64,000 nucleotides of DNA. Source: an uncultured Desulfobacter sp. (lineage in GTDB: Bacteria > Desulfobacterota > Desulfobacteria > Desulfobacterales > Desulfobacteraceae). Position numbers and translations under genes: made by a program. The stretch is from contig NZ_OY762229.1 in the NCBI RefSeq assembly GCF_963665355.1, positions 930,001 through 994,000 of the forward strand, in the 5' to 3' direction. Position 1 is the stretch's first letter; each line of letters starts with the position of its first letter. Below the pieces are notes generated by a model. That model made no database searches, was not told the origin of the DNA, and saw only the letters and a list, made by a program, of their open reading frames with translations. Of the stretch, positions 35,613 to 44,805 are shown in pieces.

Positions 35613-36731
35613 ATGGAAACCCCGGATAACTTGGACAAAGATGCCTCAAAGATTATCCATTTAACCGCAGCATTTGGCAAAAAAAACAGACTTCCCAAGT
35701 TCAACTTCAAAGTGCCGCTCATCATTAAGATCGTTGTGGGCGTGGTGGTGCTTGCCGGTATGGGGTACGGTTCGTTTCTGAAGTATATCCGGCCCTATGA
35801 ATACGGCATAAAGGTCAATAAAATCGGCCTGCACCGCGGTGTACAGAAAAATGTTTATGAAACAGGTCTTTACCTGGTGCTTCCCTTTGGGATTCAGGAA
35901 ATGTACAAGCTGCCCAAGGCATTGCAGGTCCTGGAGCTGACCAACAATGATCGGACAGCCGCCTCTGATGCCAGGGTTGAAAAGGCGGCCCATATTCAGA
36001 CCTCTGACGGATTTTTCGTGGATGTGGATGTCTCCATTATTTATCGCATCAGTGACCCTTACAAGGTCTTTACCGACATTGGTCCCGGCCGGCTGTTTGA
36101 AGACAACGGCATTATACCGAAAACAGAGCCTGCCCTTAAAAACAATCTGGGAAAACTGACCACCGAAGAGTTTTTCAACAGCCCCATGAGGGTTGAAAAG
36201 GCCCTGGCGGCCAAACAGGAATTAAATGAAGAGCTCAAAGATAAGGGCATTGTTGTGGAGTATGTCCTGGTCCGTTATTTTCAGTACAGCGATGAGATTC
36301 AGAAGAATATTGAAGAAAAGAAACTCAAAGACCAGCTTGTGTTTAAAAATCAGGCTGAAGCCCGGGCTGCCATTGAAGGTGCCAAATTGACCAAAATTGA
36401 ACAGGAAGGCAAGGTGCGCGTCTCGGTTGAGCTTGAAAAGGGAAAAGCCTATGTCACCAGAAAACAGGCGGAAAAGGATCTGTACTACAGGAAAAAAATG
36501 GCGGAAGCCGACCTTCTTGTAAAACTTGCGGAAGCAGAAAAAATTCATTTAAAAAATGAAGCTCTCCTGGGCAAAGGGGCTGAACGTATGGTGGGGTTGA
36601 AGATGGCCGAGGTGTATAAAGGGATCGATGTCGTCATTCTGCCCAGTGACGGGCCCTCCGGTGTCAACCCCCTTGATCTGAACAATGCCCTGGAACTTTT
36701 TGATGTCCGCACCAAAGGAGGTGCCAAATGA
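35613..36731 (+). CDS. SPFH/band-7 membrane protein (HflK-like)
   Basis: 372 residues with one transmembrane helix at about 34-52, then an SPFH (prohibitin/stomatin) domain (IRPYEYGIKVNKIGL, FFVDVDVSIIYRISDP) and a long charged coiled-coil (about 240-330, rich in AEARAAIEGAKL-type heptads). Such proteins form large cages or rings at the membrane that organise proteases and lipids. AAGGAGG precedes the ATG. The next gene overlaps by ATGA and is a second SPFH protein, giving a two-component arrangement like HflK-HflC. Confidence 0.85.
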   Translation: METPDNLDKDASKIIHLTAAFGKKNRLPKFNFKVPLIIKIVVGVVVLAGMGYGSFLKYIRPYEYGIKVNKIGLHRGVQKNVYETGLYLVLPFGIQEMYKLPKALQVLELTNNDRTAASDARVEKAAHIQTSDGFFVDVDVSIIYRISDPYKVFTDIGPGRLFEDNGIIPKTEPALKNNLGKLTTEEFFNSPMRVEKALAAKQELNEELKDKGIVVEYVLVRYFQYSDEIQKNIEEKKLKDQLVFKNQAEARAAIEGAKLTKIEQEGKVRVSVELEKGKAYVTRKQAEKDLYYRKKMAEADLLVKLAEAEKIHLKNEALLGKGAERMVGLKMAEVYKGIDVVILPSDGPSGVNPLDLNNALELFDVRTKGGAK

Positions 36732-37759
36732 AAGAACTGATGAGAAAACTGATTCTTTTGCCGGCTGTGATCTTGATGGTTCTCCTGGCCGGCTGCGTTC
36801 CCCATTCCACGGACAGCACCGAAGTGGGCGTCAGAACCATCAAATTTTCATTTTTTGGGAAAAAGGGCGTGGAAGACAAATATTATGCGCCGGGTTCCAC
36901 CTACTTTTTCATGCCCTTTATCAATGACTGGAATACCTTTGACACCAAGCTTCAAAACCTTGAAATGACTTATGATTCGAACAAGGGCGACAGAAGGACC
37001 CGGGACGATCTGCTGTTTAAAACCATAGACGGCAACGACATCAGCCTAGATGTTATTATCGTATATAAAATTGATCCTGCAAAGGCCCCCTATATCCTGC
37101 AGCATGTCGCAAAAAACGATCGGGATCTTCGACAGAAAATCGTGCGCACCGTTGCCCGGAGCAAACCCCGGGATATTTTCGGCGAACTGAAAACAGAAGA
37201 GTTTTACGTTGCCGCAAACCGGGGTGCCCAGGCCCAGAAAACAAAGGAATACCTGCAAACCATGTTCAAACCCATGGGCATCATCATTGAAAAGGTGCTG
37301 ACCAAGGATTACCGGTTTAATTCCAAATACCAGAAAGCCATTGAGGATAAAAAGGTGGCTGACCAGCTGGTTGAAAAGAATAAATCTGCCCAGCATGCGG
37401 CCCAGGAAGAGTACAACCGAAAACTCGAGGAGGCCAGGGGCGAAGTCAACCGGATGATCGCCGATGTGGACGGAGAATTCATGAAAGCCAAAATCGAGGC
37501 AGATGCTTATTATGAACAACAGCAGCTGCTTGCCAAAGCCATTCAGGCGGAAGGAGAGGCCGAGGCCAAGGGTATTCAGGAAATGAACAAGGCCATGAGC
37601 AGCGCCGGGGGCGAAGCCCTGGTCAAGATGAAAATCGCCGAAGCTCTACAGGGCAAAAAAGTAATTCTTTTGCCTGTTTCCGAAGGCGGAATGAATTTGA
37701 AAACAACCAATATCAACGAGTTGATCCAGACAATGGGAGTTAAAAAGCTGGCAGACTAA
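36728..37759 (+). CDS. SPFH/band-7 lipoprotein
   Basis: 343 residues with an SPFH domain (ISLDVIIVYKIDPAKAPYILQHV) and a coiled-coil part (about 210-290). Unlike HflC it starts with a lipoprotein signal (MVLLAGC, Cys23) instead of a plain anchor helix. The start overlaps the previous gene's stop by four bases, so the two products are probably made in fixed ratio and assemble together. Lipid anchoring of a band-7 protein is unusual and would place it on the outer face of the inner membrane or on the outer membrane. Confidence 0.83.
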   Translation: MKELMRKLILLPAVILMVLLAGCVPHSTDSTEVGVRTIKFSFFGKKGVEDKYYAPGSTYFFMPFINDWNTFDTKLQNLEMTYDSNKGDRRTRDDLLFKTIDGNDISLDVIIVYKIDPAKAPYILQHVAKNDRDLRQKIVRTVARSKPRDIFGELKTEEFYVAANRGAQAQKTKEYLQTMFKPMGIIIEKVLTKDYRFNSKYQKAIEDKKVADQLVEKNKSAQHAAQEEYNRKLEEARGEVNRMIADVDGEFMKAKIEADAYYEQQQLLAKAIQAEGEAEAKGIQEMNKAMSSAGGEALVKMKIAEALQGKKVILLPVSEGGMNLKTTNINELIQTMGVKKLAD

Positions 37760-38230
37760 CGAATAGCCCGGGCAGGCTTCCTCCGGGCTGGAAAAAGCCT
37801 GTCAGAGGCAAATGCAGCCGGCCGTGAATGATGCCCATAAGGGTGGGGGGGGAGGAGCGGTTCCCATTACCGCTGCTCTTCGCGGTAACGATTTGTTTTA
37901 AAGATAGATATTTTTAATTTGTTTTGATATTATAAGCGCAATGATCTCTTACTAAATCCGTTTTTCCCTTTTCTCAGTCGTAAGCTCATGAAACGCTACA
38001 CGAAAGTGCTAATAAATTAGTAAGTTATCTTCGTGTGTTGCTGTGGGTTGAGCCTGGGAGTTGATAGACCTGGTCGGCCTATGGCAGTTATTAATAGTGA
38101 ATTTGACCTTTTTGATTTTTTTACGAATCCAGCGACTTTATTACATTTGTTAACATTTATTAATTTGTCTAAAGTAAATGTATTAGTATCATGTATGGGA
38201 TGAAATAATAACAGCAACCATGGAGGTGCT
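37760..38230. other. intergenic region upstream of the hydrogenase genes
   Basis: 471 bases. A GC-rich hairpin lies just after the SPFH stop (AGCCCGG with CCGGGCT, about 37765-37789) without a T tract. The second copy of the 55-base repeat is at 38037-38091. The remaining 140 bases to the hydrogenase start are AT-rich and probably hold its promoter, but no convincing -35/-10 pair was found. Confidence 0.5.
38037..38091 (+). repeat. 55-bp dispersed intergenic repeat, copy B
   Basis: Same orientation and spacing pattern as the copies at 35530 and 57411; 44 of 55 bases equal the 57411 copy. It lies 139 bases before the hydrogenase small-subunit start. Confidence 0.7.
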
Positions 38231-39172
38231 ATGGAAACAAATTCCAGCAAAAAATTTTATGAAGTATTAGAATCAAAAGGGGTCTCAAGAAGAGACTTTC
38301 TCAAGTACTGCACAGCCCTGACCGCAACCATGGGCTTGTCTTACTCCTGTGTGGGGCAGGTGGCCGAAAAGATTGAAAAAGCGGCTGCGATACGTCCCCC
38401 GGTGGTGTGGCTGCACTTTTCTGAATGTACCGGGTGTTCAGAAGCATTTCTAAGAACTCCGGATGTGGGCGGCATCATCCTGGAAACCATTTCCGTGGAA
38501 TACCATGAAACCATCATGGCTGCAGCCGGTGAACAGGCCGAAAAAAGCCTCCATGATGCTGTTGAGAAATACAAGGGTAAATTTGTCTGCATTGTGGAAG
38601 GAGCCGTCGGAACCAGCTACAACGGTGCCTACGGTAAGGTTTCCGGTAAAACTTTTCTTGACATTGCCCGGGAAATCATTCCCAAAGCGGCAGCAACCAT
38701 CTGCGTGGGCACCTGTTCCGCCTACGGCGGCATATCAGCTGCCGCACCCAACCCCGGCGGGTATAAAGGTGTAAAAGATGCCATCGGTGTTGAGACCATC
38801 AACCTGCCCGGTTGTCCTTTCAATCCCTTAAACCTGCTTGCCACCATCCTCAAGTATTTAGGCAACGAAAAGATGGAACTTGACGATTACGGCAGACCCC
38901 TCTTTGCTTATGGCGAAACCGTCCATGACAACTGTCCGCGCCTTGAACACTATGATAACGAGGAGTTTGTCGAGGAGTTCGGGTCCAAGGAAGCCGAACT
39001 GGGATACTGTCTTTACAAAATGGGCTGTAAAGGCCCTGAAACCTATAATAATTGTCCCACCGCAAAATTTAACGATGCGACAAGTTTTCCCATCCAGGCC
39101 GGTCATCCCTGCATTGGCTGCAGCGAGCCCGGTTTTTGGGACAACATGACACCGTTCTACGAAGAGATGTAG
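38231..39172 (+). CDS. hynB: periplasmic [NiFe] hydrogenase small subunit
   Basis: 313 residues. A twin-arginine signal is present (SRRDFLK at 19-25 followed by a short hydrophobic run), so the enzyme is exported folded with its large subunit. The iron-sulfur ligands begin with CTGC (Cys66, Cys69) after the signal; VGTCSAYGGISAAAPNP and LPGCPFNP are family signatures and the end carries CIGCSEPGFWD. Three Fe-S clusters relay electrons, normally to cytochrome c3 in sulfate reducers. GGAGG lies upstream of the ATG. The large subunit gene follows after 70 bases. Confidence 0.93.
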   Translation: METNSSKKFYEVLESKGVSRRDFLKYCTALTATMGLSYSCVGQVAEKIEKAAAIRPPVVWLHFSECTGCSEAFLRTPDVGGIILETISVEYHETIMAAAGEQAEKSLHDAVEKYKGKFVCIVEGAVGTSYNGAYGKVSGKTFLDIAREIIPKAAATICVGTCSAYGGISAAAPNPGGYKGVKDAIGVETINLPGCPFNPLNLLATILKYLGNEKMELDDYGRPLFAYGETVHDNCPRLEHYDNEEFVEEFGSKEAELGYCLYKMGCKGPETYNNCPTAKFNDATSFPIQAGHPCIGCSEPGFWDNMTPFYEEM

Positions 39173-39242
39173 AAATATCGTTCAGATAGCGGGCCATCAT
39201 TTAAAACAAAACACAACGCATATGATGTGAAAGGATATTATT

Positions 39243-40880
39243 ATGGGTAAAAGAATTATTGTTGACCCCATTACCAGAATAGAGGGCCACCTTAGAATTG
39301 AGGTGGAAGTTGAAAACGGCAAGGTTGTTGACGCCTGGAGTTCCGGGCAGATGTTCAGGGGTATTGAAATTATGCTCAAGGGCCGGGATCCCAGGGATGC
39401 GCATCATTTTGTCCAGCGTTCCTGCGGCGTGTGCACCTATGTCCATGCACTTGCTTCCGTCCGTGCCGTGGAAAAGGCCTGCAACATACAAATTCCTGAA
39501 AATGCACGGATCATCCGGAACCTTTTGCACGGCACCCAGTTCCAACATGACCACATTGTTCATTTTTATCATCTGCATGCCCTGGACTGGGTGGATATTG
39601 TCAGTGCCCTGTCTGCGGATCCGGCCAAGACGGCAAAACTGTCTGAAAACGTGTCCGGCCGCCCCCAGAACTCCGCCTACTTCAGCGAAGTTCAGACCCG
39701 GCTGAAAACTTTTGTAAACAGCGGACAATTGGGCCCCTTTAACAATGCATACTGGGGACATTCAGCGTACAGCCTTCCGGCCGAAGCCAACCTTATGGCA
39801 GCGTCCCACTACATCGAGGGTCTTAAACTGCAGGCAAAAGCTGCGCGCATGCATGCCATTTTTGGCGGTAAAAACCCCCATCCCCAGTCCCTGGTGGTTG
39901 GCGGTATTACGTCCGTAAAAGATCTGACACCGGAAAGAATTGACGAATATACACAGATCTGGAAAGAGACCAAGGCGTTCATCGACGAAGTGTATATTCC
40001 CGACCTGCTGGCCGTTGCATCTTTTTACAAGGAGTGGGGTGCCATCGGCGGAAACAATGACACCTATCTTGCCTATGGCGAATTTCCCCAGAAAAATATT
40101 GATGATGATCTGCTGCTGCCCGGCGGTGTTGCCGATGCACACCTGGCATGTACGGATGTGGACACAGATAAAATTGCAGAAGATGTGACCCGGGCCTGGT
40201 ATGAAAAAGGTGAGGCCAGACATCCTCTTTCCGGAGAAACCAAACCCATCGCCGGAGAGGTTTCCTATAATACCGACGATAAATACTCCTGGATCAAAGC
40301 GCCCAGATATGCGGGCAAAGCTGCGGAAGTCGGGCCTTTGGCCCGTGTTCTCATCGCCTATGCAAAGGGTCAGGACCACGTGAAAAAGCTGGTTGACCAT
40401 ACCCTGAAGACCCTTGGGGTGGGCAAGGAGGCCCTTTTCTCCACCCTGGGCAGGACAGCGGCCCGGGCCATTGAGACCGCTGTCATTTCAGATGCCATGG
40501 AAGGCTGGATCGAAACATTGAAATCCAATATCGCATCGGGCAATAAAAAAACCTACCAGCCCTGGACCATGCCGGACAAGGGCCAGGGCTGCGGCCTGAA
40601 TGACGTACCCCGCGGTGCGCTTGGGCATTGGATCGATATTGAAGGCGGCAAAATTAAAAATTACCAGTACGTAGTGCCCTCCACCTGGAATTTTGGTCCC
40701 AGCGACGCCAAGAATCAGAAAGGGCCCGTGGAAAGATCTCTCATCGGCACGCCTGTGGCTGATCCTTCCAAACCCCTGGAGGTGCTGCGGACCGTCCACT
40801 CCTTTGATCCGTGCATTGCATGCGCGGTTCATGTGATTGATCCTCACACCAATCAGACCTACGAGGTAAAAGTTATTTAA
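39243..40880 (+). CDS. hynA: [NiFe] hydrogenase large subunit
   Basis: 545 residues. The Ni-Fe site cysteines are in RSCGVCT (Cys61, Cys64) and DPCIACAVH (Cys524, Cys527). All four positions are ordinary cysteine codons, so this is not the selenocysteine type. The protease cleavage site follows His530, leaving a 15-residue tail for removal by the maturation protease encoded downstream. N-terminal ITRIEGHLRIEVEVE is typical. It catalyses reversible hydrogen oxidation in the periplasm. Confidence 0.95.
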   Translation: MGKRIIVDPITRIEGHLRIEVEVENGKVVDAWSSGQMFRGIEIMLKGRDPRDAHHFVQRSCGVCTYVHALASVRAVEKACNIQIPENARIIRNLLHGTQFQHDHIVHFYHLHALDWVDIVSALSADPAKTAKLSENVSGRPQNSAYFSEVQTRLKTFVNSGQLGPFNNAYWGHSAYSLPAEANLMAASHYIEGLKLQAKAARMHAIFGGKNPHPQSLVVGGITSVKDLTPERIDEYTQIWKETKAFIDEVYIPDLLAVASFYKEWGAIGGNNDTYLAYGEFPQKNIDDDLLLPGGVADAHLACTDVDTDKIAEDVTRAWYEKGEARHPLSGETKPIAGEVSYNTDDKYSWIKAPRYAGKAAEVGPLARVLIAYAKGQDHVKKLVDHTLKTLGVGKEALFSTLGRTAARAIETAVISDAMEGWIETLKSNIASGNKKTYQPWTMPDKGQGCGLNDVPRGALGHWIDIEGGKIKNYQYVVPSTWNFGPSDAKNQKGPVERSLIGTPVADPSKPLEVLRTVHSFDPCIACAVHVIDPHTNQTYEVKVI

Positions 40881-40970
40881 ACGGATTCACACAGATCTTT
40901 GAACATCGGGGTGCGGCAGTGTGTGTTGCCGCCCCCCCAATTTATAAACGAAACGGACACAGGCATTTGT

Positions 40971-41459
40971 ATGGACATTAATAATATAACAGTGCTGGGC
41001 GTGGGCAATATTCTTTACTCAGATGACGGTGTCGGTATCCGGGTGGTGGAAAAGCTGGGAAAAGAGTACGAATTCTCTGAAAATGTAGATATCATAGACG
41101 GCGGTGTGCTTGGTGTGAATCTGCTGGGTGTGATATCCAATGCCGGGCGGCTTATTGTGGTGGATACCGTGCTGAATCACGGCCGACCCGGAGATCTGCA
41201 CCGCCTTGACCACGATCAGATCCCCAACAGAATTCTGGCAAAAAATTCGTTGCACCAGGTGGATCTTATTGAGGCGTTAACCTTGTGCAAGGCCCTGGAT
41301 CATGTGCCCAAGCCCACCATCATCGGCATTGAGCCCAAGGATCTTTACACTTTAAATGAACATCTGACCCCGGAAATTGAGGCCCGGCTGAATGACCTTG
41401 TCCAAAATGTTCTGGAAGAAGTAGCCCGCCTTGGCGGATCATTTCAGCCCAGGGCATAA
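40971..41459 (+). CDS. hydrogenase maturation endopeptidase
   Basis: 162 residues of the HyaD/HybD family that clips the C-terminal tail of the large subunit after nickel insertion. GVGNILYSDDGVGIRVVEKL with the nickel-sensing acidic residue, VVDTVLNHGRPGD and GIEPKDL are visible. The ATG at 40971 was chosen since the family starts there; the longer frame to 40899 only adds an unrelated leader. It follows the large subunit after 90 bases. Confidence 0.92.
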   Translation: MDINNITVLGVGNILYSDDGVGIRVVEKLGKEYEFSENVDIIDGGVLGVNLLGVISNAGRLIVVDTVLNHGRPGDLHRLDHDQIPNRILAKNSLHQVDLIEALTLCKALDHVPKPTIIGIEPKDLYTLNEHLTPEIEARLNDLVQNVLEEVARLGGSFQPRA

Positions 41460-41642
41460 CCCTTAAGCTGTTTGCTGACAAAATATGCTCCGGTTAAAAG
41501 AAAGGCTTAAAATGTCCAAAAAAAATCAAAGCCAATGAAGGAGAAACTTGTCCCGGCCAAACTTCTTGTATAGAATGCAAAACAAGTATTCAAACACGAA
41601 AGGCGAAAAACGGGTTGCGCCCCTTATAAGGATGACTGACTG
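41460..41642 (+). other. gap with a possible frameshifted cysteine-rich mini-gene
   Basis: 183 bases between the protease and TauE genes. An ATG at about 41485 opens a short frame that ends after a run of eight A (about 41519-41526). If one A were absent it would read on as KKIKANEGETCPGQTSCIEC and stop at 41627. This may be a decayed or slippage-read gene; support is weak. Confidence 0.25.
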
Positions 41643-42542
41643 ATGAAAATATTGCCCCTGCTGTTCAAGATGCCAAAATACCTCGGCTTTTGGATACTGG
41701 CAGATACGGCATATGTTTTTTTTCTGTCCTTTTTTTTAGACGCCATAGCTCCATTGAGCTTTTCCAAATTTATTTTTGTCCATTTTCTGGCCATTGGTGT
41801 CGGCGCCATGGTGATGTTCACCGGACTGGGGGCCGGTGTCCTCTGGATACCGGTTTTGACTTTTCTGGATGTCAGGCCGTCTGAGGCTGTGGCCATTTCC
41901 ATATTTACCCAGATTGCCGGCAAAGGCACAGGCTCGCTGACCTATTTTTTCAACGGTATGGTGGACGTAAAAACAGCTGCGTCGTTTATCCCCATGGCAT
42001 TGACAGGTGTAACGCTGGGATTTTTAGCCAGCTTCTACATATCCAGGGAATACGAACAACTATTGCTGTGTATTTTTGTGCTCATTGCCGCGTATCTTCT
42101 GATCCGTACCATCCAGTCCCTGAAAACCCCGGTCCCTGTTATTGACTCATCCCCTGTCACCCGGTCTGTTAACCGTTTTAAAAGCTATCCTGTGGTCATT
42201 GTGTCGTCATTTTTCACCGGGCTGCTAAGCATCGGAAATACCGACTGGCTCATCCCCCATATGACTGTGAAACTCAAGATGCCCACCTCCCGGGCCGTAG
42301 CCACCAGCTTGCTCATTATGTTTGCCACCATTATGTTTTATCTTTTTCTGGTCTTCGTCAGTGTACGGCAAGGGTATGCGTCATGGCCCCATGGCACTTA
42401 TCTGCTGTATGCAACCTGCAGCGGGGTTATTGTGGGGGGGCAGATCGGCACCCGTCTGATTCGCATTCCATGGTTTGAAAGATATCAGAAACATACGTTT
42501 ATTGTGCTGCTGGGCCTATCCATTATTCATTTACTGTGCTGA
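41643..42542 (+). CDS. TauE/SafE-family membrane permease
   Basis: 299 residues with about eight hydrophobic helices and the family's repeated signature near the N-terminus (GLGAGVLWIPVLTFLDVRPSEAVAISIFTQ) and again in the second half (TVKLKMPTSRAVATSLLIMF). This family moves organic sulfonates, sulfite, sulfur anions or other small anions across the inner membrane. The substrate cannot be assigned. An AAGGATGACTG stretch precedes the ATG. It sits between the hydrogenase genes and an enoyl-CoA hydratase-like gene. Confidence 0.8.
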   Translation: MKILPLLFKMPKYLGFWILADTAYVFFLSFFLDAIAPLSFSKFIFVHFLAIGVGAMVMFTGLGAGVLWIPVLTFLDVRPSEAVAISIFTQIAGKGTGSLTYFFNGMVDVKTAASFIPMALTGVTLGFLASFYISREYEQLLLCIFVLIAAYLLIRTIQSLKTPVPVIDSSPVTRSVNRFKSYPVVIVSSFFTGLLSIGNTDWLIPHMTVKLKMPTSRAVATSLLIMFATIMFYLFLVFVSVRQGYASWPHGTYLLYATCSGVIVGGQIGTRLIRIPWFERYQKHTFIVLLGLSIIHLLC

Positions 42543-42582
42543 TATGATAACGTCCTAGATAAAATACTAAAGGAGGTATGCT

Positions 42583-43362
42583 ATGACATACGAAACCATT
42601 ATTGCAGAAATCCTTGACGACCATGTGGCCGGTGTGACCCTGAACCGTGCCGAGGCGATGAACACCTTTTCCAGCCAGATGGCAGAGGAACTGTATGACG
42701 CGCTTAAGGAATTTGACGCCGCCCGTGATGTCAGGGTCATTATTATCAAAGGCGCAGGCAGGGCATTTTGCGCCGGTATTGATGTCAATGAGCTCAAAGG
42801 CAAAACAACAAACCAATACCGTGAATGGATTGAAAAAATGGAAGCCCCTCTGGTGCTGATGTCTAAAATGCAGACACCTGTGATGAGCCAGGTCCATGGG
42901 GTCGCGGCAGCCAACGGTATGGGGCTTGTGGCGGCATCTGATCTGGCCATTGCCGCCGATAACTCAAAAATGGGGCTCACCGCCATCAATGTGGGATTAA
43001 ACTGCGTGGGGCCGGTGGTTCCTGTGGCCCGGTGTGTGGGACAAAAAAAGGCATTGGAACTGCTGCTTTACGGGGACCTGATCAAAGCGGAAGAAGCTTT
43101 GAGTTTAGGTCTTATCAACCGGGTGGTACCCAAGGAAGAGTTGGCTGACGCCGCCCTTGCCTGGGCCCGGGACCTGGCCAGAAAAAGTCCTGTGGCTGTA
43201 AGAATTGCCAAATCAGCTTTTTATGCGTCCCGGGACATGGCCTATGATGCCCAGTTCGCATACATGAACGAAGCCTTTGCCAGATTATGCGATACCGATG
43301 ATGCCAAGGAAGGGGTGGCTGCTTTTTTTGAAAAGCGTCCGCCGGTATGGCAGGAGAAATAA
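42583..43362 (+). CDS. enoyl-CoA hydratase/isomerase-family protein
   Basis: 259 residues of the crotonase fold. The CoA-binding/oxyanion motif GAGRAFCAGIDVNELKG is clear, and VHGVAAANGMGLVAASDLAIAA is typical. The strand that normally provides the catalytic glutamate (PEIxLG) here reads LTAINVGLN, so ordinary hydratase chemistry is uncertain. AAAGGAGG precedes the ATG. Positioned 40 bases after the TauE gene. Confidence 0.82.
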   Translation: MTYETIIAEILDDHVAGVTLNRAEAMNTFSSQMAEELYDALKEFDAARDVRVIIIKGAGRAFCAGIDVNELKGKTTNQYREWIEKMEAPLVLMSKMQTPVMSQVHGVAAANGMGLVAASDLAIAADNSKMGLTAINVGLNCVGPVVPVARCVGQKKALELLLYGDLIKAEEALSLGLINRVVPKEELADAALAWARDLARKSPVAVRIAKSAFYASRDMAYDAQFAYMNEAFARLCDTDDAKEGVAAFFEKRPPVWQEK

Positions 43363-43467
43363 ACACAACGGCAAGAAGTTAATTCATGTTCAACGGGATT
43401 AAAGCCCTGGTCTGTAGCTATTTCCAGAGCCGGGGCGTTATTTTTTTTTGTGTGTATTATGATGCTT

Positions 43468-44781
43468 TCAGCCCTTTTTACCCGGGGTCTCTGCATTGCC
43501 CGGAACAACAGCCCGGGGCAGCCGCTGTAAATTCCGGAAGGCAGACTGTCGGCGATACAGTAGGGGAAACACTAGGGTACCCAATACCATGATGAGGCTC
43601 CCGCAGGGAAACGCATAAGAAAGGCTATAGAAGTCCATGGCCAGCCCGGCCATAACCGAACCTGTAAACATACCAAGGGAGTGAGCGGATGTTAAAATGG
43701 CCATCACAGAGCCCAGGGCCTGCCGCTCCTCTCCTTTGACCACGGCAAGGGCTGTCAGGGCCGGCATGGCGATGCCTCCTCCCAGTCCGAAGACACAGAC
43801 ACCTGCAAACAGATCCATAAAAGAAGAGGCCCAGAACGGGTATACAATACCCGCAGCAGACAACATACCGCCGATAATCACCATGATCTTCCTGTTCCAC
43901 CGGTCTGCGGCATAACCCATGGGCACTTGAAGAGCTCCGGAAACAAATACCCCGGCAGTCACAAGCAGTCCGATTTTTCCCCCTGCCAGGCCAAAGGTCT
44001 TGCTGGCATACAAAGGCATAAAACACCACACAATGCCGATGCAGGAGGTATAGGCATACCTGAAAAACACCAGGCCGGCCAGCTCCCGGTCCCGGATCAC
44101 CACCGCCAGGGAGGCCGGGGCCCGTTTCTTGGTACGGATCCGTTCCAGGGACAAAGGGGGCAGAAAGATAAAACAGAGAATGGCTCCCAGGGCAGACAGT
44201 ACGGTCATGCAGTAAAAGGCGGCATTCAAAGACCAGGCCTGCTGAACCACCCCGCCCATCACCGGCCCCAAAGACAGACTTAAAAACATGGACAGGTTAA
44301 ACAGCCCCATGGCGTATCCTTCATTGCCTTCATGGCTGATTTCCCCCACATAGGCCTGGACCACGGGCATGATCATGGCAGAGCCTGCCCCCTGGATAAA
44401 ACGGATGGCGATCAGCCCCTCCACATTGGAGGTCCACACAAAGGCAATGGCCACCAGCATGTATGTTAAAAGTCCTGCCAGGATAAAGGGTTTGCGTCCC
44501 TTTTTATCCGAAAGGGCGCCGAACCAGGGCAGAAAAAACGCCCGGGAAATGGAAAAGGCCCCGAAAATCATGGCCACGTAAATACCTGCCGCGCCAAGAT
44601 CATGGGCATAGATGGGCAGCAGGGGCACCACAATGCCCACTCCCGTCACCGTAATAAAAATAATAAAAAATAGGGTGATGAATACCTTTTTGTGGTCCGA
44701 AGGGATGGCCCGGTACCCGCGGTGCAGAATCCGTGTAGCAGCCTGGGATACGGGTTCTCGTAAGCCGAAAAAAAAATCCAT
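43468..44781 (-). CDS. MFS transporter
   Basis: 437 residues with about twelve hydrophobic helices and the MFS loop motif GALSDKKGRKPFILAG between TM2 and TM3, repeated as GYAADRWNRKIMVIIGG in the second half. It resembles DHA1-type drug efflux carriers. The substrate is unknown. It lies downstream of the uvrD-like gene on the same strand with a 24-base gap and converges with the crotonase gene. Confidence 0.85.
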   Translation of the reverse strand: MDFFFGLREPVSQAATRILHRGYRAIPSDHKKVFITLFFIIFITVTGVGIVVPLLPIYAHDLGAAGIYVAMIFGAFSISRAFFLPWFGALSDKKGRKPFILAGLLTYMLVAIAFVWTSNVEGLIAIRFIQGAGSAMIMPVVQAYVGEISHEGNEGYAMGLFNLSMFLSLSLGPVMGGVVQQAWSLNAAFYCMTVLSALGAILCFIFLPPLSLERIRTKKRAPASLAVVIRDRELAGLVFFRYAYTSCIGIVWCFMPLYASKTFGLAGGKIGLLVTAGVFVSGALQVPMGYAADRWNRKIMVIIGGMLSAAGIVYPFWASSFMDLFAGVCVFGLGGGIAMPALTALAVVKGEERQALGSVMAILTSAHSLGMFTGSVMAGLAMDFYSLSYAFPCGSLIMVLGTLVFPLLYRRQSAFRNLQRLPRAVVPGNAETPGKKG

Positions 44782-44805
44782 GGTAAAACGCTTGCGCCTT
44801 AAGGC

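Noticed and set aside
35374-35664. A 96-codon open frame between vgrG and the SPFH gene
   Set aside because: It runs across the dispersed repeat and into the SPFH gene's start; the amino-acid sequence has no family signs and the overlap would cover the true ribosome-binding site.
39243-40880. Selenocysteine-type [NiFeSe] hydrogenase
   Set aside because: All four active-site positions are TGC/TGT cysteine codons; no in-frame TGA is present.
43363-43467. A strong terminator between the crotonase and MFS genes
   Set aside because: A run of T follows an imperfect GC-rich stem, but the pairing is broken by several unpaired bases, so it was not listed as a feature.
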